NCBI RefSeq assembly: GCF_000192575.1
Contig: NZ_GL876926.1
Span: forward strand, 503,190 to 567,189
Origin: Novosphingobium nitrogenifigens DSM 19370
GTDB taxonomy: Bacteria; Pseudomonadota; Alphaproteobacteria; Sphingomonadales; Sphingomonadaceae
DNA length: 64,000 nt
Direction of reading: 5' to 3'
The number at the start of each line of letters is the position of its first letter. Position 1 is the stretch's first letter. Under the pieces are notes generated by a model. The model ran no database searches. It saw only the letters and a list, made by a program, of their open reading frames with translations, and had not been told where the DNA came from. The position numbers and the translations under genes are program-made. Below, piece by piece: positions 8,317-17,315 of this stretch.

Positions 8317-10641
8317 ATGTTGCACAATCCATTTCGGGCCGCGTTGTTCTGCGGTGTTTCGGTGCTGCTCACCGTGCCCGCCATGGCCGAGACGGCGCCT
8401 CCGGCCGATGCGGCCGCGACCGACGCTTCGGTCGAAGCGCCGATCGTCGTCACTGCGCAGCACCGGTCGGAAGATACCCTGAAAGTGCCGGTTTCGGTCG
8501 CGGTTCTGAAAGGCGATACGCTGTCCGACTTCCACGGGTCGGGGGCGGACACGCTACTGTCGCTGTCGGGCAAGGTGCCCGATCTTTATGTCGAATCGAG
8601 CACGGGCCGCATCTTTCCGCGCTTCTACATTCGCGGTCTGGGCAATATCGACTTCTACCTCGGCGCCTCGCAACCGGTTTCGGTTATTCAGGACGACGTG
8701 ATCGAAGAGCATGTGGTGCTCAAGTCGAATCCGGTTTTCGATGTCGCCAGTGCCGAAGTGCTGCGCGGGCCGCAGGGGTCGCTGTTCGGGCGCAACACCA
8801 CTGCCGGGATCGTGAAGTTCGATACCAACCAGCCGACCGCCAACTGGCAGGGGCAGGGTTCGGTCACCTGGGGTACGTTCAATTCGATCAATGCCGACGC
8901 CGGGATCGGCGGGCCGCTGGCCGAGGATGACAAGCTCAGCTTCCGCCTTTCGGGCCTTTACCAACATCGCGACAACTGGATCAGCAATACCTACGCCGGG
9001 CCGAGCGACGACGGCACGGTCGGCGGGCACAATGTGATGGGCGGCTTTGACGAGCGGGACTTGCGCCTGCAGATCCTTGCCAAGCCGAACGACCAGTTCA
9101 GCCTGCGCCTGTCGGGTCATGTCCGCGAATATGCGGGCAATGCCTCGATCTTCTATCGCGGTTCGATCAAGGTCGGCACCAATGCGGTTCCCGCCGGTTT
9201 CGACCAGCGCCAGGTCGCCTATGACGAAGCGCAGAACAATCCGCAGGCCTATCACACGCGCGGCTTCTCGGTGAAAGCCGACTATGATTTCGGCTTTGCC
9301 AGGCTGACCTCGATTTCGGCCTATGAAGCGGCGCACGGATACAGCCGCGGCGATACCGATGGCGGTGCGGCAGCCAATTTCGGCGGGGTTTCGCCCAGCT
9401 ATTGTTCGGTCGGTTGCGGGGAATCGCAAGGACGCCTGCGTTCACTCAACCAATGGAGCGAGGAAGTGCGCCTCGCCAGTCCCGACAAGGGGCGGTTCAA
9501 GTGGCAGATCGGCGGGATCTATTTCGATACGCGCGATGCGACCGAGTTCGACCAGCGCGCCTATTTCCTGACCTCTAATGCCCTCGGCACCACGCCCAAT
9601 CCCAACAACTGGGTCCTGTTGCATGACGTCAACACCAGCTGGGCCGTGTTTGGCCAGGTCAGCTATGCGATCACCGATCGCCTGACTGTCACTGCGGGCG
9701 GGCGCGTCACCAACGATACCAAGAGCACCACGCTCGAAAAGACGGCCAACACGGTCGCCAATGTCTCGACCTTCACGGGCGCGCGGTTCGTGCGTCTTGC
9801 CGATACCGAGCCCAGCTGGGACGGCAGCCTGCTCTATCGCGTGTCGAACGAGGTCAGCCTCTATGCCCGCGTCGCGCGCGGCTTCCGCGGGCCCACGATT
9901 CAGGGGCGTTCGGCGGTGTTCAACTCGCCGTTCACGACCGCCAATTCGGAAAAGAACACGAGCTACGAAGCCGGGATCAAGAGCGCGTTCTGGGGTAACC
10001 GCGCACACTTCAACGTGACCGGGTTCTACTACAAGGTGAAGGACATCCAGCTCAACGGCAACGACAGCAACGGCAACGGCGTTCTGTTCAACGCGGACAA
10101 GGCCGTCGGGTATGGCGCCGAAGCCGAGTTCGACGCGCACCCCACCCGCAACCTGCGGTTCAATATCGGGTTCAGCCTGCTGCACACCGAAATCGACGAC
10201 ACCAATGTCTATGCGCAGGTCGGTGCCGCCGGAGGCGTTGCTTCGGAAACGGTGCTCAATCCGACGGTGAAAGTCGGCAACAACATCTATGCGCAGATCA
10301 ATGGCAATCCGCTGCCCAATGCGCCGCATTACAACCTGAACATCGGCGCGCGCTATGATATCCCCACCGGGCCCGGAAAGGCCTTTGTCTCGGGCGATTT
10401 CAACATGCAGGGCTACACCAGCTTCGTGCCGTACAAGACGGTCGAATATACCGCGAACGGCAATTACGAACTGGGGCTGCGCGTGGGATACGACATCGGG
10501 CGCGTCGAGATCGCGGCCTTTGCCCGCAACCTGACCGATCAGCGCAATCTGGTGGGCGCGATCGACACGTCGAACTATCGCGCGGGGATCTACAACGATC
10601 CGCGCACGTTCGGTCTGTCGCTCAGTGGCTCGTTCCGGTGA
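8317..10641 (+). CDS. TonB-dependent outer-membrane receptor
   Basis: A 774-residue outer-membrane beta-barrel receptor that imports a large ligand using TonB energy. Residues 1-24 form a signal peptide ending VPAMA; a TonB-box-like APIVVTAQHR follows, then the plug domain with VEVLRGPQGSLFGRNTTAG-type sequence (here SAEVLRGPQGSLFGRNTTAG), and a barrel ending in FGLSLSGSFR, with the terminal aromatic-x-Arg of outer-membrane proteins. The ligand cannot be told: the neighbours (queA, carbonic anhydrase) give no hint and I see no cobalamin or other riboswitch upstream. Sphingomonads carry many such receptors. Confidence 0.9.
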   Translation: MLHNPFRAALFCGVSVLLTVPAMAETAPPADAAATDASVEAPIVVTAQHRSEDTLKVPVSVAVLKGDTLSDFHGSGADTLLSLSGKVPDLYVESSTGRIFPRFYIRGLGNIDFYLGASQPVSVIQDDVIEEHVVLKSNPVFDVASAEVLRGPQGSLFGRNTTAGIVKFDTNQPTANWQGQGSVTWGTFNSINADAGIGGPLAEDDKLSFRLSGLYQHRDNWISNTYAGPSDDGTVGGHNVMGGFDERDLRLQILAKPNDQFSLRLSGHVREYAGNASIFYRGSIKVGTNAVPAGFDQRQVAYDEAQNNPQAYHTRGFSVKADYDFGFARLTSISAYEAAHGYSRGDTDGGAAANFGGVSPSYCSVGCGESQGRLRSLNQWSEEVRLASPDKGRFKWQIGGIYFDTRDATEFDQRAYFLTSNALGTTPNPNNWVLLHDVNTSWAVFGQVSYAITDRLTVTAGGRVTNDTKSTTLEKTANTVANVSTFTGARFVRLADTEPSWDGSLLYRVSNEVSLYARVARGFRGPTIQGRSAVFNSPFTTANSEKNTSYEAGIKSAFWGNRAHFNVTGFYYKVKDIQLNGNDSNGNGVLFNADKAVGYGAEAEFDAHPTRNLRFNIGFSLLHTEIDDTNVYAQVGAAGGVASETVLNPTVKVGNNIYAQINGNPLPNAPHYNLNIGARYDIPTGPGKAFVSGDFNMQGYTSFVPYKTVEYTANGNYELGLRVGYDIGRVEIAAFARNLTDQRNLVGAIDTSNYRAGIYNDPRTFGLSLSGSFR

Positions 10642-10647
10642 GCCTTG

Positions 10648-10691
10648 CCTGAAACAAGGGACGCCTGAAGCAAGGGACGCTTGAAACAAGG
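10648..10691. repeat. Tandem 16-bp repeat, 2.75 copies
   Basis: Units CCTGAAACAAGGGACG (10648-10663), CCTGAAGCAAGGGACG (10664-10679) and a partial CTTGAAACAAGG (10680-10691) lie end to end just after the receptor stop codon. The copies differ at two positions. It is non-coding and runs straight into a strong hairpin. Confidence 0.8.
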
Positions 10692-10692
10692 T

Positions 10693-10724
10693 GACCGGCC
10701 CCGTGCTTGCCCACGGGGCCGGTC
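10693..10724. terminator. Strong hairpin after the TonB receptor
   Basis: A perfect 13-bp stem (GACCGGCCCCGTG 10693-10705, complement 10712-10724) closes a 6-nt loop. There is no T tract, so it may stabilise the mRNA 3' end or act as a Rho-assisted terminator for the receptor gene. Confidence 0.65.
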
Positions 10725-10769
10725 GTGTCGACGGCGGGACGCGTCAGACCGGACCGCCGACAAGAGTGG

Positions 10770-10804
10770 GCCGGGGCCTTGTCGACACTGGTGTCGGCCC
10801 CGGC
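10770..10804. terminator. Hairpin downstream of the carbonic anhydrase
   Basis: GCCGGGGCC (10770-10778) pairs with GGCCCCGGC (10796-10804), and inside it GACAC pairs with GTGTC (10784-10795), leaving a 5-nt bulge. It begins 5 nt after the minus-strand stop of the carbonic anhydrase gene, so it is probably that gene's terminator. Confidence 0.6.
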
Positions 10805-10808
10805 ATGA

Positions 10809-11504
10809 TCATTCCGCCGCTTCGGCGAATGCGGGTTCGGTGGCGATCCGCCGCTGGGCGGGAAGGGCGACCGGCAGCGGCTGATCCTCGCGGAGCGGGA
10901 TGAACTGGCCGGTTTCGCCGTCGAGGCCCAGAACCTGTCCGGCGTGAATATCGACGAACCAGCCGTGCAGGGCCATGTCGCCGCGCGCAATCGCCGCCGC
11001 GACCGAGGGATGCGTACGCAAGTGCGCAAGCTGGGCAATCACGTTCTGCAGGCTGACCGCGCGAATGCGGGCCGAGGATTCAAGGTGCGGATGGCAGGTC
11101 GAAACGATGTGTTCGGCAGCCGATCCGTGACGCAGCCACGCTGCGACATTGGGCATGCGCTCGAGCCCTTCGGGGTAGGCCAGAGCCTTCATCGCGCCGC
11201 AGTCGGAATGGCCGCAGACGATGATGTCGCGCACGCCAAGCGCGGCAACGGCATATTCCACCGTCGAGGACACGCCGCCGTTCATGGTTGCAAAGGGCGG
11301 AACGATGTTGCCGGCATTGCGGCACACGAACAGTTCGCCGGGTTCGGCCTGCAGGATCTGTTCGGGGACGATGCGCGAGTCGGCGCAGGAAATCATCAGG
11401 GCCTTCGGGCTCTGGCCGAAATTGGCGAGCTTGGCGAAGAGTTCGCCGCTTTCCGGAAAGACCTGCTTCTCGAAGCTGAAGACGCGACCGATCAGTTCAT
11501 TCAT
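10809..11504 (-). CDS. Beta-class carbonic anhydrase
   Basis: Interconverts CO2 and bicarbonate in the cytoplasm. The 231-residue protein has the beta-class zinc ligands Cys40, Asp42 (CADSR, with Arg44), His99 and Cys102 (GHSDCGAM), plus CRNAGNIVPP. The start ATG at 11504 is preceded by GGAGAGAAG. It is the last of a run of minus-strand genes beginning with the two-component pair, 95 bp behind the kinase gene; the gap contains a small GCCCCG/CGGGGC hairpin (11529-11544), so cotranscription is uncertain. Confidence 0.94.
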   Translation of the reverse strand: MNELIGRVFSFEKQVFPESGELFAKLANFGQSPKALMISCADSRIVPEQILQAEPGELFVCRNAGNIVPPFATMNGGVSSTVEYAVAALGVRDIIVCGHSDCGAMKALAYPEGLERMPNVAAWLRHGSAAEHIVSTCHPHLESSARIRAVSLQNVIAQLAHLRTHPSVAAAIARGDMALHGWFVDIHAGQVLGLDGETGQFIPLREDQPLPVALPAQRRIATEPAFAEAAE

Positions 11505-11599
11505 GGCTTCTCTCCAATCCTTGAGAGGGCCCCGCGTTCGGGGCGTTGACCATGAGATACCGATTCGTTTTTTCCGGGAATGCGCTGTCCTGTAAGGAA

Positions 11600-12934
11600 T
11601 TATTGCTGGTGCGAAGAAATGCGGGGAAGCCGGATCGCTGCGCTCAGTCCGCCCGAGGGACGGTTCGACAAGGTAAGTACTCCGCCTTCGGCCCGAACCA
11701 CCCGATCGACGATCGCAAGCCCAAGCCCCATCCCGGCGGTATTGCGCGCGCGGGCCGAATCGAGCCGGATGAAGGGTTGCAGCACTTTGCCGAGGCTTTC
11801 GTCGGGAATGCCCGGGCCGCTGTCCTCGACGGTCAGCATGACGGCATCGGGCAGGGCCTCGATCCGGACAAGTGCCGAACCGCCATAGTGCAGGGCATTG
11901 TCAATGAGGTTGGAAAGCGCGCGCCGCACCGGCAACGGGCGGAGATCGGTCACCAGTTGATCGGGCCCTTCATAGCGCGCGTCCTGACCGCAATCCTGTG
12001 CGCCATCGACAAGTGTCTGGGCCATGGCGGCAAGATCGACCGCGGTTTTCCCGGCGGCCGGCTGATCGGCCTGCACGAATTCCTGCAACGAGGTGAAGAG
12101 GTCGCGCATTTCGCCAAGGTCCGCGTCGAGCGAAGCACGTTCGGCCGGTTCGATCGGAATGCCGTCGAGCCGCAACTGCACACGGGACAGCGGGGTGCGC
12201 ATGTCATGGGCAATGGCCAGCATCGTCTGGGTATTGCTGTCGAGCAGATTGTCGATCCGCTGCTGCATCGCGTTGAAGGCCCGGATCAGAGTCTGGACTT
12301 CGGGCGGGCCGTAAAGCGGGATCGGGCGCGCATGCGGGGTCCCCACGTGGCGACTGGCGCGGACGAGCTGGCGTAAAGGGCGCAGCGAGGCAAAGACGAG
12401 AAACCATGCAAGGACTGCCAGAACCACCGTCGGCAGCAACATGCGCACGATCTGCCCGACCTGAAGCAGCCAGGTGTCGTGCGCCTTGCTCTGGAACAGC
12501 ACGAGCGATCCGTCCGACAGCCCCATGCTGCCGTCGAGCCCGTTGCGGATATGAACCGGCTGAAGTTGCAGTTCGAGCCGGGCATTGGCGAGCACCGGAT
12601 CGTATTGCATCAACTGGTTCTTGAGCGCGGCGAGATCGATCGATGCGACCGGGCGTGGGGCACGCGGCGTCCAGCGCAGCGTAAGCGTCTCACTGCCGAG
12701 TTCGCGAGCGAGCGCGGCGCGTTCGCGTGTCGGGGCGGCATCGAGCGTGCGATAGGCACTCGCCAGACGCTCGGCGAGCGATTGGGCTTCTTCTTCATGC
12801 AGGGCAAAGTTGCCCGCCCGTTGGAAGAGCACGGCGTTGACGCCGAAATCGAGCAGCATGACGACCGCCAGAATGGCGAGCATCCGCGCCGGAAGACCGG
12901 ACACGCTTGGCATCCATGCACGCAGGCGCGTCAA
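11600..12934 (-). CDS. Sensor histidine kinase
   Basis: Membrane sensor that autophosphorylates on His and passes phosphate to the adjacent regulator. Order in the 444 residues: TM1 about 17-37, periplasmic domain about 38-160, TM2 about 163-183, HAMP linker, HisKA with H243 in AIAHDMRTPLSR, then HATPase with DNALHYG (N box), EDSGPGIPDE (G1) and GMGLGLAIV (G2). The start overlaps the response-regulator stop by 4 bp (ATGA). The periplasmic domain has no family signature I recognise, so the signal is unknown; the layout resembles EnvZ/CpxA-type kinases. Confidence 0.93.
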   Translation of the reverse strand: MTRLRAWMPSVSGLPARMLAILAVVMLLDFGVNAVLFQRAGNFALHEEEAQSLAERLASAYRTLDAAPTRERAALARELGSETLTLRWTPRAPRPVASIDLAALKNQLMQYDPVLANARLELQLQPVHIRNGLDGSMGLSDGSLVLFQSKAHDTWLLQVGQIVRMLLPTVVLAVLAWFLVFASLRPLRQLVRASRHVGTPHARPIPLYGPPEVQTLIRAFNAMQQRIDNLLDSNTQTMLAIAHDMRTPLSRVQLRLDGIPIEPAERASLDADLGEMRDLFTSLQEFVQADQPAAGKTAVDLAAMAQTLVDGAQDCGQDARYEGPDQLVTDLRPLPVRRALSNLIDNALHYGGSALVRIEALPDAVMLTVEDSGPGIPDESLGKVLQPFIRLDSARARNTAGMGLGLAIVDRVVRAEGGVLTLSNRPSGGLSAAIRLPRISSHQQ

Positions 12935-13638
12935 TGGCGCGCGACTTCGGCAGTGAACATGTATCCGACGCCGCGAACGGTCACGATCGGGGCATTGCCC
13001 GACGGACCGGTCAGCTTGCGGCGCAGACGGCTGACAAGAACGTCAATGCTGCGGTCCGAGCTGTCGGACTGGCGTGTGCGGGACAGCTCGATCAGCCGTT
13101 GCCGTCCGATCACGCGTTGCGGCTGGTTGAGGAAGGTTGCGAGGAGATCGAACTCTGCGCCGGTCAGATCGACAAGCGCGCCCTGGGGCGATCGCAATTC
13201 GTGGCGTCCGAGCGAAAGCCTCCAGCCGTCGAATTCCAGATCGCGTCCCCGAGCCGGGCGTTCATCCTCGGCTTGCCCGCGCCGCAGCACTGCGCCGATC
13301 CGGGCAATCAGTTCGCGTGTTCCGAACGGCTTGGGCAGATAGTCGTCCGCACCCAGTTCCAGCCCGAGCACGCGGTCGTCCTCGCTGCCGCGCGCCGAAA
13401 TGAAAATGACCGGAACATCGCTGTCGCGGCGGAGCCGTCGGAACAGCTCGATGCCGGTCTGTCCGGGCAGCATGATGTCGAGCACGATGAGATCGACGGC
13501 CCCGCTTTCGAGCGCGACCCACATTTCCGCGCCGGTGCTGGCGGTACCGACGTCATAGCCATGCGCGCGAAGCGCGCGCGCGGTGAGCAGGCGAAGGGCC
13601 GGATCATCCTCGACCAGAAGAATGGATTTTGCTGTCAT
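12931..13638 (-). CDS. OmpR/PhoB-family response regulator
   Basis: DNA-binding partner of the histidine kinase. The 235-residue product has a receiver domain (VEDD at 9-12, phospho-acceptor Asp54 in LIVLDIMLPG, conserved Lys in DDYLPKPF) and a C-terminal winged helix ending TVRGVGYMFTAE. The ATG at 13638 places SILLVEDD at the usual position; the frame is open 28 codons further upstream, but that part has no receiver-domain match. It overlaps the kinase by 4 bp. Targets unknown; the small secreted-protein gene 394 bp upstream is a candidate. Confidence 0.93.
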   Translation of the reverse strand: MTAKSILLVEDDPALRLLTARALRAHGYDVGTASTGAEMWVALESGAVDLIVLDIMLPGQTGIELFRRLRRDSDVPVIFISARGSEDDRVLGLELGADDYLPKPFGTRELIARIGAVLRRGQAEDERPARGRDLEFDGWRLSLGRHELRSPQGALVDLTGAEFDLLATFLNQPQRVIGRQRLIELSRTRQSDSSDRSIDVLVSRLRRKLTGPSGNAPIVTVRGVGYMFTAEVARH

Positions 13639-14031
13639 CGCAATCGGGAGGAAACGCTCGCGGACAAAGGGGAATGGGAAAGGGCGGCCGGGGAACAGGA
13701 CCGGAAAGCGTTCCCCGGCCACCAGGTCAGAGACGCGTCGCGAACGGGATCGCGGCGATCTCTTGTTGAAGGCCTGGTTGCCGGGCTGTTCGGCAGGGGG
13801 GGATCAGCCCGGCGTCCAGGTCGCAATGACCGGGTCAGGTCCGGTCATGAGACAAAAGCGCATCGGGGAATGCGCAAAAGTCCGTGTCGGGATGGACCTT
13901 GTCTGTGGCCGACCGGAATCGGCTCGGCGAGGCAAGGTCGATGGCGAGGGTTCGTTGCAACGGATGGCCCTCGTCGCGATCCCGTTTCCGAAAGGCGAAG
14001 GCGGTTCGCCCCTTCGGAATGCGGGGCAACA
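13639..14031. other. 393-bp gap between regulator and small secreted protein, with one hairpin
   Basis: I see no convincing gene here. The notable element is a hairpin with a perfect 11-bp stem (GGCCGGGGAAC 13686-13696, complement 13710-13720) and 13-nt loop. It may end transcription of the upstream minus-strand gene or mark the regulator's leader. The frame of the response regulator stays open to 13722, so part of the gap could be coding if a longer start were used. Confidence 0.5.
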
Positions 14032-14298
14032 TCACGCCCCCGTGGCAGGCGTCGTTGCGATCTGTTCGGTGCTCTTGACCGGGGTCGGCGCGACCTGTTC
14101 GGCTTCGCGGTCCTTGGGGGCTTCGACTGCGGGCTTGGCTGCCTTGGGCTTGGGTGCCATGCGCGGCCCGCCATAGGGGGTGACGCAGGCGACGATCTTG
14201 CCGGGGTGCGGATGGCAACCGATCAGGCCCGTGGAAGCGGGCGCGGCCGCCGGGGAAGCGGTGACGGTCAATGCCGCTGCAACCAGAGAGACGATCAT
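14032..14298 (-). CDS. Small exported Ala/Pro/Lys-rich protein, unknown function
   Basis: An 88-residue frame with a plausible signal peptide (MIVSLVAAALTVTASPAAA) and a mature part of about 68 residues containing GCHPHPGKIVACVTPYGG, with two Cys that could form a disulfide, and then a low-complexity Ala/Pro/Lys/Glu tail. An upstream GGAGCA sits 7 nt before the ATG, and an AT-rich stretch with an imperfect inverted repeat (TCAGGTAATGGTCTGA, 14348-14363) lies about 50 bp upstream. I do not recognise the family. It precedes a two-component system on the same strand and could be its target. It is likely real but unproven. Confidence 0.55.
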   Translation of the reverse strand: MIVSLVAAALTVTASPAAAPASTGLIGCHPHPGKIVACVTPYGGPRMAPKPKAAKPAVEAPKDREAEQVAPTPVKSTEQIATTPATGA

Positions 14299-14410
14299 GA
14301 TGAGTGCTCCGTTCGTTGGAATACGACGGAGGTAGCCATCGGGTTTTTCAGGTAATGGTCTGAATTGTTATAAAGTGTTTCTGCACATACGAAAAAGCAC
14401 GGGGGCTTGA

Positions 14411-15094
14411 TCAGAACTCGACTTCCAGTTCCTCGAGGTCTTCCGCTTCCGCCTCGGCTCCGGCCTGCCAGATCGTCATCGGTTCCCACACCGCGATGGT
14501 GTCGCAATAGGCATCGCTCGGCTTGCTCAGCTTGACCGCATAAGTCCGGAAACGGGTAGTGACCGGGGCATACATGGCGTCCGCGATAGTCGGGCGGTCA
14601 CCGAACAGGAACGGGCCGCCATAACGGGCAAGGCATTCCTGCCAGATCGTCTCGATCCGTTCGATGTCAGGTCTCGCGCCCGAGAAGATCGGGAAGCTCT
14701 TGTGCCGGACCTTGAGATTCATCGGTAGGGCCGAACGCAAGTTGGTGAAGCCCGAATGGATCTCGCCCGAGATCGACCGGCAATGGGCGCGGGCAATCCG
14801 GTCGGCGGGCAGCATGTGAGCCTTTGGGTACAGTTCGTTGAGGTATTCGGCGATCGCCAGCGTGTCCCAAACGCTCGCCCCTTCGTGCGTCAGCCGGGGA
14901 ACCAGCACCGACGGGCTGAGCAGGAGGAGTTCGGCGCGGTCGGCGGCGCTGCGCTCGACCCGGTCTTCTTCCACATCGAGTCCGGCAAGACGGCACAACA
15001 GCCATCCGCGCAGCGACCAGGCCGAATAGGTCTTGCTCGATATCGTCAGGATTGCTCGCGACTTGACGCTGTCGATCGTCTTTATGCTCGCCAT
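14411..15094 (-). CDS. Glutathione S-transferase-like protein
   Basis: A 227-residue protein with a thioredoxin-like GST N-terminal domain (ILTISSKTYSAWSLRGWLLCRLAGL, split: ILTISSKTYS then AWSLRGWLL; PSVLVPRLTHEGASVWDTLAIAEYL, where the PRL cis-proline and the following Asp-Thr region sit at the glutathione site) and a helical C-terminal domain (YGGPFLFGDRPTIADAMYAPV). It ends with an acidic tail AEAEAEDLEELEVEF. The chosen ATG at 15094 gives the usual N-terminus; an upstream ATG at 15142 would add 16 unrelated residues. Substrate unknown. It diverges from phaZ. Confidence 0.85.
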   Translation of the reverse strand: MASIKTIDSVKSRAILTISSKTYSAWSLRGWLLCRLAGLDVEEDRVERSAADRAELLLLSPSVLVPRLTHEGASVWDTLAIAEYLNELYPKAHMLPADRIARAHCRSISGEIHSGFTNLRSALPMNLKVRHKSFPIFSGARPDIERIETIWQECLARYGGPFLFGDRPTIADAMYAPVTTRFRTYAVKLSKPSDAYCDTIAVWEPMTIWQAGAEAEAEDLEELEVEF

Positions 15095-15239
15095 GACCGT
15101 GACCCCTTGCTGCCGGGATGTACCACCCTTGAAGGAAACCATGTCGCGCGGCCCTTGCCAAGCGCATTGATGCAGCGCAGCATGAGGTCAGGCAATCTGT
15201 CAGCCCTTTACCGACTCATCTCTTGAGGAGGGACGCTGC

Positions 15240-16457
15240 GTGTATGCACCTTATCAGGCCCTGACCGATGCGACGGAACCCTTTCGCGCGTTGTCGCGGG
15301 GTATCCTTTCGATGCGCGACCGGCTCTGGCCCGATGCCGATGAGAACGACTGGTTTCGCCGTTTCCATGCGCTCCATGATACCCATGCGCTGGCAGCGGT
15401 GCTCAATTCCCGTCCCGCGTTCGGGATCAAGGCGGTTCCGGTCGGGAACGAAATGGTGCCGGTGCGCGAGGAAGTGGTCAATTCGCTGCCCTTTGCCGAC
15501 CTCCTTCATTTCGCCAAGGATGCGGTCAACACGCCCCAGCCCAAAATGCTGGTGGTCGCCCCGCTGTCCGGTCACTATTCGACTTTGCTGCGCCATACCG
15601 TCGAAGTGCTTTTGCGCGATCACGACGTTTATATCACCGACTGGCGCCACGCCCGCGAAGTGCCGACCAGCGAGGGGCGTTTCGGGCTCGAGGACTATAC
15701 CGACTATGTGATCGAGTTCCTGCGGCATCTGGGACCGCGCAGCCATGTCCTGGCGGTGTGCCAGCCTTGCGTGCCGGTCCTGGCGGCGGTTGCCGTCATG
15801 GCGGGACAGCGCGATCCGTGCCAGCCGCGCACGATGACCCTGATGGGCGGGCCGATCGACACGCGCGAGGCGCCCACGGTGGTCAACGAGCTCGCCAATC
15901 AACGCTCGCTCGAATGGTTCGAGGCCAATCTCATCTCGCAGGTGCCGATGCGCTATCGCGGTCGGGGGCGTCGGGTCTATCCCGGCTTCGTCCAGCTGAC
16001 CGCGTTCATGTCGATGAACATGGGCCGCCATTTCGACCAGTTCCGCAAATATTATCAGGCACTGGCCGAGGATCGGCAGGCCGACGCGCGCAAGATCCGC
16101 GATTTCTATATCGAGTATCTCTCGGTGCTCGACCTGACTGCCGAGTTCTATCTCGAAACCATCGATCGTGTGTTCCAGCGGGCCTTGCTTGCAAAGGGCG
16201 AGTTGATCCATCGCGGCGAACGGGTCGATTGTGGGGCGATCCGGCAAACCGCTCTGCTGACTGTCGAGGGTGAACGCGACGACATCTGCGGGGTGGGGCA
16301 GACCGCCGCCGCGCATCTTCTGTGCACCAGCCTGCGCCCCCATCTTAAGCGGCATCACCTGCAACCCGGCGTCGGGCATTACGGCGTCTTTTCCGGTTCG
16401 AAATGGGCGAACCAGGTCTATCCGCAAGTGCGCAATCTCGTTCTGGCAATGGGGTAG
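15240..16457 (+). CDS. phaZ: Intracellular poly(3-hydroxyalkanoate) depolymerase
   Basis: Mobilises stored PHB/PHA granules. The 405-residue product matches the intracellular PhaZ family (alpha/beta hydrolase with a Cys nucleophile): VVAPLSGHYSTLLRHTVEVLL, YITDWRHAREVP, and the nucleophile region VLAVCQPCVPVLAAVA with Cys174 as likely nucleophile and Cys177 nearby. A late GVGHYGVFSGSKW supplies the His. No signal peptide, as expected for granule-bound enzymes. It starts at GTG 15240 with a GAGGAGGGA ribosome-binding site. PHA synthase genes are not in the window. It converges on the TSUP gene 12 bp downstream. Confidence 0.9.
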   Translation: MYAPYQALTDATEPFRALSRGILSMRDRLWPDADENDWFRRFHALHDTHALAAVLNSRPAFGIKAVPVGNEMVPVREEVVNSLPFADLLHFAKDAVNTPQPKMLVVAPLSGHYSTLLRHTVEVLLRDHDVYITDWRHAREVPTSEGRFGLEDYTDYVIEFLRHLGPRSHVLAVCQPCVPVLAAVAVMAGQRDPCQPRTMTLMGGPIDTREAPTVVNELANQRSLEWFEANLISQVPMRYRGRGRRVYPGFVQLTAFMSMNMGRHFDQFRKYYQALAEDRQADARKIRDFYIEYLSVLDLTAEFYLETIDRVFQRALLAKGELIHRGERVDCGAIRQTALLTVEGERDDICGVGQTAAAHLLCTSLRPHLKRHHLQPGVGHYGVFSGSKWANQVYPQVRNLVLAMG

Positions 16458-16469
16458 GCTGGCGATGGG

Positions 16470-17255
16470 TCAGGCGGTAAACCAGCTCCAGATCAGCCGC
16501 GCGGTCAGGGCAAGGCTGACCGTAATGAGCAGCGGGCGGATCACCCGTGCGCCGTGGCGCGTCGCAAGGCGGCTGCCGATGACGGCGCCGGTCATGGCGC
16601 CGAGCCCCATGACGAGGCCAAGCGGCCAGATCACCTGTCCGCCCAGTGCAAAGACCACCAGACTTCCCAGATTGCTCATGACATTGAGCAATTTGGTGAG
16701 GCCCATGGCGCGCGTGAGACCCATCCCGCGCAGGGATACGAGGCTGGCGGCATAGAACTGGCCTGCGCCGGGGCCGAAGAAACCGTCGTAAAAGCCGATC
16801 CCCGTCGCCAGCGGTGCATAGCCCTTGTCGCCCAAGAGGTCGCGTCGCTCGCCATCGTCCATGCGCGGCGAGAAAATGGTGTAGAGTGCCACCCCGATCA
16901 GGAACAGCGGGACGATGAGGCGCAGGGCGTGGGCGTCGATCCGGCGGATCAGAAGGGCGCCGACGACAGCGCCTGCAAAGGCGAGCAGGGCCATCATGGC
17001 CCCCTTGCGCAGGGAGAGGAACCCCGCACGGCGGAAGCGCCATGTCGCAACCGCCGTGCCGCAGATGGATTGCAGCTTGTTGGTGCCGAGTACCAGATGG
17101 GGCGGCAATCCGGTCGAGACCAGCACCGGCATCATGACGAGGCCACCGCCGCCCGCAATGGCATCGACTGTTCCGGTTGCCACGGCCACCAGCGTGAGTG
17201 CGCCGTAAAGCCAGGGATCAACAGGAACGGGCGCGAGAAATTCGAGCAAGGTCAT
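16470..17255 (-). CDS. TSUP (TauE/SafE-type) membrane permease
   Basis: A 261-residue inner-membrane protein with about eight hydrophobic segments. TSUP/TauE/SafE signatures are visible: [18 protein letters not shown] near the N-terminus and [19 protein letters not shown], then a repeat of this pattern in the second half ([39 protein letters not shown]). Members move sulfite, sulfoacetate, taurine or other organic anions; the substrate here is unknown. The ATG at 17255 follows GAGGTG. The frame is open for 220 codons upstream, but that part overlaps tgt antisense and is not coding. Confidence 0.88.
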   Translation of the reverse strand: MTLLEFLAPVPVDPWLYGALTLVAVATGTVDAIAGGGGLVMMPVLVSTGLPPHLVLGTNKLQSICGTAVATWRFRRAGFLSLRKGAMMALLAFAGAVVGALLIRRIDAHALRLIVPLFLIGVALYTIFSPRMDDGERRDLLGDKGYAPLATGIGFYDGFFGPGAGQFYAASLVSLRGMGLTRAMGLTKLLNVMSNLGSLVVFALGGQVIWPLGLVMGLGAMTGAVIGSRLATRHGARVIRPLLITVSLALTARLIWSWFTA

Positions 17256-17315
17256 TTGCACCTCATGGCGAACGAGCCTAAAGGCCGCAGTCCTCCCGTT
17301 TTTCGAGCCCTGACC

